The notes beneath the pieces are model-generated. The model searched no databases. It was not told the origin of the DNA and worked only from the letters and a program-made list of their open reading frames with translations. Source: an uncultured Tenacibaculum sp. (lineage in GTDB: Bacteria > Bacteroidota > Bacteroidia > Flavobacteriales > Flavobacteriaceae). From it: a stretch of DNA of 64,000 nucleotides. Position 1 is the stretch's first letter. Every line of letters starts with the position of its first letter. The position numbers and the translations under genes are program-made. Below are positions 25,229 through 33,397 of this stretch, piece after piece. Where the stretch lies: contig NZ_CANNGG010000001.1 in NCBI RefSeq assembly GCF_947504135.1, positions 248,001 through 312,000 of the forward strand, written 5' to 3'.

Positions 25229-26161
25229 TTACTTCCTTTTCGGAACTGTTTCTCTTTCTATCTTAGTACGTTTTCTACCGCTATTCCTTACAGCTGGTTT
25301 AGTACTAGTGGTACTTTCACCTTTTTTGTATTGTATAAATCCTCTACCAGAAAAAACATAGGTTCTTTGAGAATTTACATGATACAGTTCTATCTCACCA
25401 TCATTAATAACGGTTAAGTCAAATTCTTCAGTATCTCCGTTATCATAATTAAGTGTTAAATATTTTAAGTTCTGTTCGCCTTGAACATTACGGACGATAT
25501 AACTTCCCTTAAAACTCCAATTAATATTAGCAACATTTGTGCCAAAAGGATCGTGAGATGAATAGAATGTCACATCATTTTCTGGAGTAAACTGTAAGTA
25601 ATTTTCATAATCAAAAGGGTTATCATTTCCTCCATATTTATTAATCTTTTCCCAAGCTACATACTCTTGTAAAAAGTATTCAATATTATCATAGAACAAC
25701 ATGTCGTAATCAAAATTATTTATTTGGTAACCAACCAAATAGTAACTTACATTTTGCGATAAATCATCAATTCGAATTCTATTATCTGAAAGTTGTACTA
25801 CCTCAAATTCAAAATATCCATCTATATCGTGTCGAGTTTCTAATACAGTTCCGTATGTTCCGTAGCTTCCAACTGCAATTCCTAAACCGTTTCCTGTACG
25901 ACCAATATCAACAATATTATTATTTGCATACATGGTTCCGTTTAAAAAAGAAATAGTAAAAGCTCTTGATAAAAAAGGAACATCTCCTGTACCTGTTGTT
26001 TTGTGATAATCTACATACCATAAATCATAACTCGAAATATATTCACGTAATGAAAAACCATCATTTCCAAATCCATCATGTACAATTTCATTTCTTACAA
26101 CACATGAAGTAAGTGTTACGCTACCAACAAGTAGTAATAAAAGTAATTTTATACGTTTCAT
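25229..26161 (-). CDS. Lipoprotein of unknown function
   Basis: A 310-residue protein with a lipobox (LLLLLVGSVTLTSC, Cys 20). Residues 25-200 are rich in aromatic and acidic residues and look beta-rich (DGYFEFEVVQLSDNRIRIDD, then NVSYYLVGYQINNFDYDMLF). The C-terminus ends in a basic segment (KPAVRNSGRKRTKIERETVP) that might bind peptidoglycan or RNA, or be an unstructured tail. No family recognised. It follows another lipoprotein gene after a terminator. Confidence 0.7.
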   Translation of the reverse strand: MKRIKLLLLLLVGSVTLTSCVVRNEIVHDGFGNDGFSLREYISSYDLWYVDYHKTTGTGDVPFLSRAFTISFLNGTMYANNNIVDIGRTGNGLGIAVGSYGTYGTVLETRHDIDGYFEFEVVQLSDNRIRIDDLSQNVSYYLVGYQINNFDYDMLFYDNIEYFLQEYVAWEKINKYGGNDNPFDYENYLQFTPENDVTFYSSHDPFGTNVANINWSFKGSYIVRNVQGEQNLKYLTLNYDNGDTEEFDLTVINDGEIELYHVNSQRTYVFSGRGFIQYKKGESTTSTKPAVRNSGRKRTKIERETVPKRK

Positions 26162-26213
26162 AAGCTTTCGTTTTATGGTTATGCTTATGAGTTTTCAAAT
26201 TACGTGCCAAAAA

Positions 26214-26243
26214 TAAAAAACACCTCTTTTGGAGGTGTTTTTT
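26214..26243 (-). terminator. Terminator after the lipoprotein gene at 26263
   Basis: AAAAACACCTC-TTTT-GGAGGTGTTTTT, a strong symmetrical hairpin with T-runs on both strands. Confidence 0.85.
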
Positions 26244-26262
26244 ATAGTTACGTTTAACAGAT

Positions 26263-26736
26263 TTACTGCATAAAAATCTTTTTTTTCTTTTCGATATTTT
26301 CCACTTTTGCATAGTGAATTTTATCACCAATTGTATACGAAACCATAGCTTCATTTTCTTTCAATTCAAAAGGAAATTTTTCTGTAGGATTATTCGGTGT
26401 ATTACCAAATTCCTCTTTAGGATCTGCATGTAAAATCAAGTCTTTTCTATCTTCATCTGATGAGGTTTTGTAACGTGCAGCAATATATTGTTTATCGTTA
26501 TGTTGCTCTATTACTGCATTAGTTATTCTGTTTTGAAAGTACACATTTTTAAAATCAACAGGCTCTTTAGCAGTAAAATTGATAATTAAATTAGTAGAAT
26601 TATAGCTGCCTTTTACACCTCCTGTAACGTGAGCATAACTTGCTGATTCTATTTTAAAAGGATGATTGTTTTCCATTTTTACACTTGCGCATTGTGTTAG
26701 ACTAAAAGCTAAAATTAAGATTCCGATTAGTTTCAT
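26263..26736 (-). CDS. Small lipoprotein with the conserved 64-nt leader
   Basis: A 157-residue protein with a lipobox (MKLIGILILAFSLTQC, Cys 16). The mature part contains SYAHVTGGVKGSYNSTNLII and DFKNVYFQNRITNAVIEQ and ends in a Lys-rich tail (IEKKKKIFMQ). It looks like a small beta-rich envelope protein; no family is recognised. Its leader carries copy 2 of the conserved RNA element 28 bases before the ATG. It forms its own transcription unit, closed by a terminator. Confidence 0.72.
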   Translation of the reverse strand: MKLIGILILAFSLTQCASVKMENNHPFKIESASYAHVTGGVKGSYNSTNLIINFTAKEPVDFKNVYFQNRITNAVIEQHNDKQYIAARYKTSSDEDRKDLILHADPKEEFGNTPNNPTEKFPFELKENEAMVSYTIGDKIHYAKVENIEKKKKIFMQ

Positions 26737-26764
26737 CTGTTTAAATTTTTTATTGTTTTTAATT

Positions 26765-26828
26765 GGTCAGATGTAATTCGCCATTAAACAGTTCTATTAG
26801 TAAAAAGAATTGCGATGGCTCATTTCAT
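26765..26828 (-). ncRNA. Conserved 64-nt structured leader element, copy 2
   Basis: Read on the minus strand: ATGAAATGAGC, 36 variable bases, GCGAATTACATCTGACC, identical at both ends to 8281-8344 and of equal length. The interior starts CAUCGCAA and closes with a UUCU/AGAA hairpin where copy 1 has AUCU/AGAU; the helix next to the conserved GC has CA/UG where copy 1 has UA/UA. Both are compensatory changes. It begins 19 bases after a TAAATTTA box and ends 28 bases before the lipoprotein ATG. Confidence 0.65.
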
Positions 26829-26847
26829 AGAGTTGTTTTTTAATGTT

Positions 26848-26876
26848 TAAATTTAGACATTCAAGGAATGTGCCAA
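26848..26876 (-). promoter_or_regulatory. Promoter of the 64-nt leader, copy 2
   Basis: On the minus strand TTG (26874-26876), 18 bases, then TAAATTTA (26848-26855). The spacing is right; the last base of the -7 box is A instead of G. Copy 1 has the same A (TACTTTTA at 8255-8262). Confidence 0.45.
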
Positions 26877-26902
26877 GTCACAAATATAATCAGTTTTATA
26901 TG

Positions 26903-28015
26903 ATGTTGAATTTCAGTTATTGGGAGCTAAAAGAGTGGTTTACAACTGTAGATTTTACTGTAGTTGGTAGTGGAATTGTAGGGTTAAACTGTGCATTACA
27001 ATTGCGAAAAATGCATCCGAAAGCAAAAATTATAATTCTTGAAAAAGGCATGTTACCACAAGGAGCAAGTACTAAAAATGCGGGTTTTGCTTGCTTCGGA
27101 AGTTTATCCGAACTCATAGATGATTTGAACACACATACTGAAGAAGAAGTTGTTAGTTTGGTAAAAAAACGTTGGGAAGGATTACAGTTGTTACGAACAA
27201 CTTTAGGTGATAAAAACATCGATTTTCAGCAAAATAAAGGATACGAATTATTTTTAACCACAGAACTATACGAATCGTGTTTAGCACAGAAATCGAAGAT
27301 AAATGAATTGTTGAAACCTTTATTTTCTTCGGAAGTTTTTACGGTTGATAACAATAAGTTTGGTTTTCAAAATATTCATCAACAGTACATAACTAATCAG
27401 TTTGAAGGACAGCTAGATACTGGAAAAATGGCAGCAAAATTGTTAGAAAAAGTAGTGTCTTCAGGAATTAAAATCGTAAACAATATTCAGGTTAAAAATT
27501 TTATTGAAAACAACGAACAAGTTGAGGTTGAAACCAACCAAATTACATTTAACACAAAAAAATTATTTGTTGCAACTAACGGATTTGCCAATCAACTGTT
27601 GAATGAAAACGTGCAACCCGCTAGAGCACAGGTACTAATTACAAAGCCGATTAAAAATTTACACATCAAAGGAACTTTTCATTTAGATAAAGGTTATTAT
27701 TATTTTAGAAATATTGATGATAGAATTTTGTTTGGAGGTGGTAGAAATCTTGATTTTAAAGGTGAAGAAACTACTGATTTTGGACAAACCGAACTTATTC
27801 AAAACAAATTAGAAGAAATTTTAAAAACAACTATTTTACCAAATACAGAAGTTGAAATAGACCACAGATGGAGTGGAATAATGGGAGTTGGAAATCAGAA
27901 AAAAGCGATTGTAAAACAACTTTCTAACAATGTGTTTTGTGGTGTTCGTTTAGGAGGAATGGGAGTTGCTATAGGTAGTTTAGTAGGGAAGGAGCTTGCG
28001 GAACTTTTATATTAA
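26903..28015 (+). CDS. FAD-dependent oxidoreductase (DAO/DadA family)
   Basis: A 370-residue flavoenzyme of the D-amino-acid oxidase/glycine oxidase fold. The FAD-binding motif VVGSGIVGLNCALQLRK is about 18-34, GASTKNAGFACFG is at about 64-76, and the C-terminal GVRLGGMGVAIGSLVG holds the second FAD contact. Such enzymes oxidise amines, amino acids or sarcosine-like compounds; substrate unknown. ATG 26900 and 26903 are adjacent; I use the second, which begins MLNFSYWELKEWF as relatives do. The open frame 20 codons further upstream looks non-coding. The GreA-like gene follows 25 bp later. Confidence 0.85.
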   Translation: MLNFSYWELKEWFTTVDFTVVGSGIVGLNCALQLRKMHPKAKIIILEKGMLPQGASTKNAGFACFGSLSELIDDLNTHTEEEVVSLVKKRWEGLQLLRTTLGDKNIDFQQNKGYELFLTTELYESCLAQKSKINELLKPLFSSEVFTVDNNKFGFQNIHQQYITNQFEGQLDTGKMAAKLLEKVVSSGIKIVNNIQVKNFIENNEQVEVETNQITFNTKKLFVATNGFANQLLNENVQPARAQVLITKPIKNLHIKGTFHLDKGYYYFRNIDDRILFGGGRNLDFKGEETTDFGQTELIQNKLEEILKTTILPNTEVEIDHRWSGIMGVGNQKKAIVKQLSNNVFCGVRLGGMGVAIGSLVGKELAELLY

Positions 28016-28040
28016 TATTTTTCCAACTGAAATAAAAAGA

Positions 28041-28490
28041 ATGAGTATAAAAGAAGAATTATACAAACAATGTGAGTTGTATGTAAATAAGCGTTTACAA
28101 ACGGTGGAAGAAACAATATCTTCTCATCAAAAAGCATTACAATCTGAAACAAAAAGTTCTGCTGGAGATAAACATGAAACAGGACGGGCAATGCTTCAGT
28201 TAGAAATGGAAAAAGCAAGTCAACAACTTAGTGGAATTGCTCAAATGAAAGAGGTTTTAACAAAATTGAAAATAGACTCCACTTCAGAAGCAGCTTGTTT
28301 GGGAAGCGTGGTGGAAACTTCTACTACAAATTATTTTATCAGTATAAGTGTAGGTTTACTAATTGTTGATAATAAAAAATACTTCGCTATCTCGCCTTCT
28401 TCACCTATTGGAAAGCTAATTTTAGGAAAAAAAGTAGGAGAAAGCTTCGATTTTAATGGAGCGAAAAACACGATTAAAAAAATTTTCTAA
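28041..28490 (+). CDS. GreA/GreB-like C-terminal domain protein
   Basis: A 149-residue protein. The N-terminal 75 residues are helical and charged (QTVEETISSHQKALQSETKS), like the coiled coil of Gre factors but shorter. The C-terminal half has the Gre C-domain pattern, ending AISPSSPIGKLILGKKVGES. Gre factors rescue stalled RNA polymerase; this family, often mislabelled as 3-oxoacyl-ACP synthase in flavobacteria, has not been shown to do so. Probably co-transcribed with the flavoenzyme upstream. Confidence 0.75.
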   Translation: MSIKEELYKQCELYVNKRLQTVEETISSHQKALQSETKSSAGDKHETGRAMLQLEMEKASQQLSGIAQMKEVLTKLKIDSTSEAACLGSVVETSTTNYFISISVGLLIVDNKKYFAISPSSPIGKLILGKKVGESFDFNGAKNTIKKIF

Positions 28491-28678
28491 AAAAAGTAGG
28501 GTAAATTAAAACCTAATTGTTTTAGATGTAGGAAAGGTTGTTATAACCAAGAATAGAAAGAGAAAACTACAATACACTTTTATCTTTTGGTGTTTAATAC
28601 GGTAAGAGTGTATTTTTTTTAAGAAACAAATTTATTTTAAGATAGTTGAGTAATAATTATGAGATAGTTATTATTGGT

Positions 28679-29614
28679 TTAAACAGCCTTTTTTAATTTA
28701 AAAAAGGCTGTTGTTTTTTCCTCAATATTTTCTTGATGATTTATAAAAATTGATTGGTTATCGTAAACTACTTCTATCAACCAATATCCTCCTTTAAAAT
28801 AAGATTTTACCACAGTTCCTTTTAAATTTGAAGGCTCATCAACAATTTGTAGTTGATTTGGGTATAACAACATGGTTTGATTGTTAATTGAAATTTCATT
28901 TACATCATCAAATAACGAAGCCACATATTTTTTTTTAGGATGTTGGTATAAGTTAGAAGGACTGCCATATGCAAGTACTTGATGATTTCGGATTACCATC
29001 ATGTTGTCGGCAAAAGATAAAGCATCGTTTCCGTCGTGGGTAGCTACTATACAAGCGATGTTTTTCTTTTTTAGGTAAGCGAATAATCGTCTACGTAACG
29101 AGTTTTTTTTGAAATTATCTATCTGACTAAAAGGTTCATCTAACAATAATAACTCAGGTTCTTTGGCTAATGCTCTAGCAATAGATACTCGTTGTTGCTG
29201 ACCACCACTTAAATTTTTTACCTTTTCGTTGGCAAGCTCTGTCATTTCAATAACTTCTAAAAGTTCTTGAGTTCTTTCTTCTGCTTCTTTAGGATAAAAT
29301 CGTGATAAGAATTTTTTAATATTCTCACTTACCGAGGTAAACGGCATTAAATCAAAATCTTGTGCTACGTACTTGAAAAATTCCATTCCAGGAACCAAGT
29401 GATGTTCTGGGCCTAAAATTTGAGTATCATTCCAAAATAAATCTCCCTTATCAAGATCCAATAAACCATAAATAATTTTTAAAAGAGTCGATTTTCCGCA
29501 ACCACTTTCACCCATAACACACAAGTGTTCTCCTTTTTGTAAGGTAAACTGGATGTTTTCTAAGGTTTTTTCTTTTGAAGGGTAGGTAAATGAAATATTG
29601 TTTACTTGTAGCAT
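28679..29614 (-). CDS. ABC transporter ATP-binding protein (PotA/FbpC-like)
   Basis: A 311-residue ATPase. Walker A GESGCGKS is at 35-42, signature LSGGQQQRVSIARAL near 137, Walker B LLLLDEP follows, and the switch His is in VATHDGNDALSF. The last 80 residues form a TOBE-like domain (ISINNQTMLLYPNQLQIV). The layout matches importers of polyamines, iron or thiosulfate, but no permease or binding protein is adjacent, so its partners are elsewhere or it acts with a distant membrane component. The promoter box at 29620-29627 leaves almost no leader. Confidence 0.85.
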   Translation of the reverse strand: MLQVNNISFTYPSKEKTLENIQFTLQKGEHLCVMGESGCGKSTLLKIIYGLLDLDKGDLFWNDTQILGPEHHLVPGMEFFKYVAQDFDLMPFTSVSENIKKFLSRFYPKEAEERTQELLEVIEMTELANEKVKNLSGGQQQRVSIARALAKEPELLLLDEPFSQIDNFKKNSLRRRLFAYLKKKNIACIVATHDGNDALSFADNMMVIRNHQVLAYGSPSNLYQHPKKKYVASLFDDVNEISINNQTMLLYPNQLQIVDEPSNLKGTVVKSYFKGGYWLIEVVYDNQSIFINHQENIEEKTTAFFKLKKAV

Positions 29615-29619
29615 AAATG

Positions 29620-29627
29620 CAAAAGTA
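29620..29627 (-). promoter_or_regulatory. -7 promoter box of the ABC ATPase gene
   Basis: TACTTTTG on the minus strand, perfect match, only five bases before the ATG at 29614. Predicts a nearly leaderless mRNA. Confidence 0.55.
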
Positions 29628-29646
29628 ACGGATTAGCAGGAAACAA

Positions 29647-29678
29647 AAAACCGATACAATAGAGTGAGTATCGGTTTT
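29647..29678 (-). terminator. Terminator after rimK
   Basis: On the minus strand AAAACCGATAC / GTATCGGTTTT with a 10-base loop, followed by TTTGTTT. Confidence 0.85.
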
Positions 29679-29681
29679 GTT

Positions 29682-30554
29682 TTAAGCGCTTCTTTCTACG
29701 TAACGTATAATGCTTTTTGCTATATCTTTTCCAGTAGCTTTTTCTATGCCTTCTAAACCAGGAGAAGAATTAACTTCTAAAATCAAAGGACCTCTATCAG
29801 ACTGTAACATGTCTACACCAGCGATACCCAATTTCATTGCTTTTACAGCTTTTAAAGCAGCGTTTTCTTCTTCATCAGTTAATTCTATAATTTCTGAAGT
29901 TCCACCTCTGTGTAAGTTCGATCTAAACTCTCCCTCTTTACCCTGGCGTTTCATAGCTCCTACAACTACACCATCAACCACAAAAGCACGAATATCCGCG
30001 CCTTTAGCTTCTTTAATATACTCTTGAACAATTACACGAGCTTGTAAACCGTTAAAAGCTTCTATAACAGATTCAGCAGCTTTTTTTGTTTCTGCTAAAA
30101 CAACACCTAAACCTTGTGTTCCTTCTAAAAGTTTAACTATTAAAGGGGCTCCACCTACTTTTTTTATAATTTCTGAAGTATCTTTTGAATAATTAGTAAA
30201 AACAGTTTTTGGAAGCCCTAAATTTGCTCTCGAAAGCACCTGTAAGCTACTCAGTTTATCTCTAGAACGTACTAAAGCTTGAGATTCTACAGCAGAAAAT
30301 ACTTTCATCATTTCGAACTGACGTACAACAGCAGTACCATAAAAAGTAACGGAAGCACCAATACGAGGTATAATGGCATCGACGTCTGTTACAAGCTCAT
30401 GGTTGTATACTATTGCAGGCTTTCTTTTTTCAATAATAAGATCACATTTTGTATGATCTAATACCAGCATTTCATGACCTCTTTTTTCTCCTGCTTCTAC
30501 TAAACGTTTTGTTGAATATAATTTTGAGTTTCTAGAAAGAACAACAATTTTCAT
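29682..30554 (-). CDS. rimK: RimK-type ATP-grasp ligase (ribosomal protein S6 modification)
   Basis: A 290-residue ATP-grasp enzyme. In E. coli RimK adds glutamates to the C-terminus of ribosomal protein S6. Visible are the N-terminal [39 protein letters not shown] (ATP-grasp lid), [16 protein letters not shown] and the metal-binding end [18 protein letters not shown] retropepsin-like RimK-associated protein is encoded upstream on the same strand, about 107 bp away. A second RimK paralogue is at 57783-58670. Whether S6 is the substrate here is inferred from the family. Confidence 0.9.
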   Translation of the reverse strand: MKIVVLSRNSKLYSTKRLVEAGEKRGHEMLVLDHTKCDLIIEKRKPAIVYNHELVTDVDAIIPRIGASVTFYGTAVVRQFEMMKVFSAVESQALVRSRDKLSSLQVLSRANLGLPKTVFTNYSKDTSEIIKKVGGAPLIVKLLEGTQGLGVVLAETKKAAESVIEAFNGLQARVIVQEYIKEAKGADIRAFVVDGVVVGAMKRQGKEGEFRSNLHRGGTSEIIELTDEEENAALKAVKAMKLGIAGVDMLQSDRGPLILEVNSSPGLEGIEKATGKDIAKSIIRYVERSA

Positions 30555-30661
30555 GTGTTTGTTTTTACTGTTTTTTAATAATCATAATATAACCTTTGAT
30601 AATCAAAATAAGCAAGCAAATATTATTATTTAATGATTATTTAAATTACAGAGGTTTTATT

Positions 30662-31075
30662 TTATTTTTCTTTTGATGCGATGTTTTTTTGAGAAACATC
30701 AACGATAAATTTTTTATTTAAAAATTTTCTACCAATTAAAACTGGATAGGTCATTTTACCTCTATCAGATAAAGATAGCTTTATTTTATATTTTTTATCG
30801 AAAAAAACAACAGATGTTGATACCACGTATCTTTTTTGTTTTTTACCGTTTGAGCTTCGTATACTTTTAACTTGATACTTGTTGGTTTGTAGCAATTTAT
30901 TATTGTATTTCTCTGTTTTCGGACACAATAAAATAAACTCTAGCATACCATCTTTTTCTTTAATGTGCTTACAATGTATCGCAGAAGTATAGGCACCTGT
31001 ATCTATTTTAGCAGGCAAATCTTCAATTTCCCAATTTAAAAAGGATATTTTTTCAGCTCTTCCTATTAGTTTCAT
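30662..31075 (-). CDS. RimK-associated retropepsin-like protease (RimB-like)
   Basis: A 137-residue protein of the ATP-dependent zinc protease/RimB family. The aspartic-protease-like motif PAKIDTGAYTSAIH is near residue 20, and the second conserved piece YPVLIGRKFLNKKFIVDV is at the C-terminus. RimB in Pseudomonas is encoded with RimK and trims the glutamate tail added by RimK, or modulates its activity. The gene precedes rimK on the same strand, which supports that partnership here. Confidence 0.82.
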   Translation of the reverse strand: MKLIGRAEKISFLNWEIEDLPAKIDTGAYTSAIHCKHIKEKDGMLEFILLCPKTEKYNNKLLQTNKYQVKSIRSSNGKKQKRYVVSTSVVFFDKKYKIKLSLSDRGKMTYPVLIGRKFLNKKFIVDVSQKNIASKEK

Positions 31076-31155
31076 TAAGATAAAAGTTAAGGAGGGCGAA
31101 TTACTTACTATTTTTTGAAATACGCAATACCCAATTAGCTATTTATTAAAAATAA

Positions 31156-31183
31156 AAAAACCAGTGTTTAAACACTGGTTTAA
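31156..31183 (-). terminator. Terminator after the M13 peptidase gene
   Basis: The perfect palindrome AACCAGTGTTTAAACACTGGTT, with a T-run on the minus strand (TTTTTTTATTTTT). Confidence 0.85.
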
Positions 31184-31206
31184 AGGTACTTATTTTTTTG
31201 TTAAAT

Positions 31207-33285
31207 TTACCAAATTCTAACGCGATCTTCTGGTTTTAAGTACATATTATCTCCTTCTTTAACATCAAATGCTTCATAGAAAGCATCAACATTTTTAAGA
31301 GGCATATATGCTCTGTACTTTCCTGGAGCGTGTGGATCTGTCATAATTTGATTTTTTAAAGCTTCATCGCGTACTTTAGTTCTCCAAATTGTTGCCCAAG
31401 AAAGGAAGAAACGTTGCTCAGGGGTATAACCGTCAATATTTTCAGGGCGACCATTCTTTTCTAAGAAAATTTGTAATCCTTCATAAGCGGCTTGTACACC
31501 ACCTAAATCACCAATATTTTCACCTAACGTAAATTCACCGTTTAAGTTCATGCTATCAATAGCAACAATGTCACTAAATTGTTTGATTAATTTAGAACCA
31601 GCTTCTTTAAATTTTTCTGAATCTTCTTCTGTCCACCAGTTTTTTAAGTTTCCATCACCGTCGAAACGAGCACCAGAATCATCAAAACTGTGTGAAATTT
31701 CGTGACCAATAACTGCTCCAATTCCTCCGTAGTTTACAGCTTCATCAGCTTTGTAGTTATAGAAAGGAGGTTGTAAAATTGCTGCTGGGAAAACGATTTC
31801 ATTGTTTACCGGGTTAAAGTAAGCATTTACTGTTTGAGGAGACATTCCCCATTCAGTTCTATCTACTTCTTTACCTAATTTAGCCATATCTTTTTCAAAG
31901 TTCCATTTACGAACGTTTACAGCGTTATCAAAGTATGTACCGCCATCTTCTAACCCTTTTACTTGTAAAGTAGTGTAATCTTTCCACTTATCAGGATAGG
32001 CAATTTTAACAGTTAATTTGTGTAATTTTTCTAAAGCTTTTTCTTTAGTTTCAGCACTCATCCAAGGTAATTGCGCGATACGTTTTTCAAAACCTAACAT
32101 TACGTTATCAATCATTTCCTTAGCTTTTTGCTTTGCTTCTGGCGGGAATTTCTCGTCAACATATAATTTACCTAAAGCTTCACCTATTGCACCGTTTAAA
32201 TTAGCTAAAGCACGCTCATTTCTTGGTTTTTGTTGTTTAGCTCCACGCATTTCTTTGCTATAAAACTCCCAATTAGCTTTTTCTAAATCGGTAGATAATA
32301 AACCTAATGAGTTGTTAATTGCATTCCAACGTAATACTAATTTAACATCTTCAATAGGAGCATTTTTTAATACTTCGTTCATAGCTTTGAAGTATTTAGG
32401 ATCGGTAACGATAACTTTTTCAATGCTTTCAACACCAATTCCTTCTAAATGTGCTTGCCAATCAATTGCCGGAGCTAATTCAGATAACTCAGCAACGGTC
32501 ATAGGGTTGTACATTTTACGAGTATCTCTACGCTCTTCTTTAGTCATCATTGGCTCAGCTAAACTTTTTTCAAAAGCGACAATAGTTGCTGCATTTTTCT
32601 TAGCTGTTGCTTCATCATCACCAAATTCTTGTAACATATTTGCTACAAATACTTCGTACTTTTCAAGTTTGTCTTTTACTTTTTCGTCTACATAGTAGTC
32701 TCTAGATAAACCAAGTCCACCAGCACCCATATAACCAGCATTCATACTACTGTTTTTAAGGTCGTTAAATACCCCAAAACCATAGAAACCAGCACCACCG
32801 TAAGGAGCCATGTTGGTAATATATGTTTGTACGTCGTTTAAGTTTTTAATTTCTTCAATTTTTTGAAGGAAAGGTTGTACAGGTGCTTTACCAGCTTTGT
32901 TTCTAGCTACGGTATCCATAATGGTTTCGTAGTAGTTTACCGCTTTTTCTTGGTCAGAATCTATTTCGTTTCCTTCGGCATCTTTTATTTTTTCGAAATT
33001 TCCTTCTTTAATTGCTTTGTTTAAGATAGTTAAGACATCTTTGGTAGTGGTTTTTCTTAATTGATTGAATCCTCCCCAAGAAGTTTCATCAGCTGGAATT
33101 TCAGTTTTATCAACCCAAGAACCGTTTACATATCTAAAGAAATCGTCCGTTGGTTGTACCGAAGTATCCATGTTTTCTAAAACAATTGCCTGTACTTTTT
33201 CTTCAGGCTTTTTGTCTGTTTTACAAGCCACAACTCCTAAAGAAGCAACAGCAGTTGTAAACAACATTTTGTGAATGGTTTTCAT
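31207..33285 (-). CDS. M13-family metallopeptidase (neprilysin-like), lipoprotein
   Basis: A 692-residue zinc peptidase. The N-terminus is a lipoprotein signal (MLFTTAVASLGVVAC). The zinc site HEISH appears in GAVIGHEISHSFDDSGARFD near residue 535 and the third ligand Glu in GENIGDLGG near 595; NAYFNPVNNEIVFPAAILQP is the substrate-binding segment typical of the family. It cleaves peptides outside the cytoplasm. The start is ATG 33285; an open extension of 12 codons upstream is not conserved-looking. It sits next to a prolyl oligopeptidase gene with the same direction, together suggesting periplasmic peptide breakdown. Confidence 0.92.
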   Translation of the reverse strand: MKTIHKMLFTTAVASLGVVACKTDKKPEEKVQAIVLENMDTSVQPTDDFFRYVNGSWVDKTEIPADETSWGGFNQLRKTTTKDVLTILNKAIKEGNFEKIKDAEGNEIDSDQEKAVNYYETIMDTVARNKAGKAPVQPFLQKIEEIKNLNDVQTYITNMAPYGGAGFYGFGVFNDLKNSSMNAGYMGAGGLGLSRDYYVDEKVKDKLEKYEVFVANMLQEFGDDEATAKKNAATIVAFEKSLAEPMMTKEERRDTRKMYNPMTVAELSELAPAIDWQAHLEGIGVESIEKVIVTDPKYFKAMNEVLKNAPIEDVKLVLRWNAINNSLGLLSTDLEKANWEFYSKEMRGAKQQKPRNERALANLNGAIGEALGKLYVDEKFPPEAKQKAKEMIDNVMLGFEKRIAQLPWMSAETKEKALEKLHKLTVKIAYPDKWKDYTTLQVKGLEDGGTYFDNAVNVRKWNFEKDMAKLGKEVDRTEWGMSPQTVNAYFNPVNNEIVFPAAILQPPFYNYKADEAVNYGGIGAVIGHEISHSFDDSGARFDGDGNLKNWWTEEDSEKFKEAGSKLIKQFSDIVAIDSMNLNGEFTLGENIGDLGGVQAAYEGLQIFLEKNGRPENIDGYTPEQRFFLSWATIWRTKVRDEALKNQIMTDPHAPGKYRAYMPLKNVDAFYEAFDVKEGDNMYLKPEDRVRIW

Positions 33286-33321
33286 TTTTTGTGATTTTTG
33301 ATTGAATCTTATATTTAACAA

Positions 33322-33351
33322 ACTACCTCGAGGTTTTTGCCTCGAGGTAGT
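33322..33351 (-). terminator. Long perfect hairpin between the two peptidase genes
   Basis: ACTACCTCGAGG-N6-CCTCGAGGTAGT, a 12-bp perfect stem including two XhoI-like CTCGAG palindromes. It lies 46 bp after the stop of the prolyl oligopeptidase gene. The following T-run is weak (TTTGTTAAAT), so termination is likely but not certain. Confidence 0.6.
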
Positions 33352-33397
33352 AAATTTACTCTAATAAGAGTGTGTTTTTATAAAAGTGTTACAGTTT

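Noticed and set aside
31096..31110. GCGAATTACTTACTA looked like a third, partial copy of the 64-nt element.
   Set aside because: Only the first nine bases match; CATCTGACC is absent and there is no ATGAAATGAGC 36 bases upstream. It also lies on the wrong strand for the neighbouring gene.
33322..33351. The CTCGAGG-containing hairpin as a transcription-factor site.
   Set aside because: Its place just after the prolyl oligopeptidase stop and its 12-bp stem fit a terminator or 3' stabiliser better.
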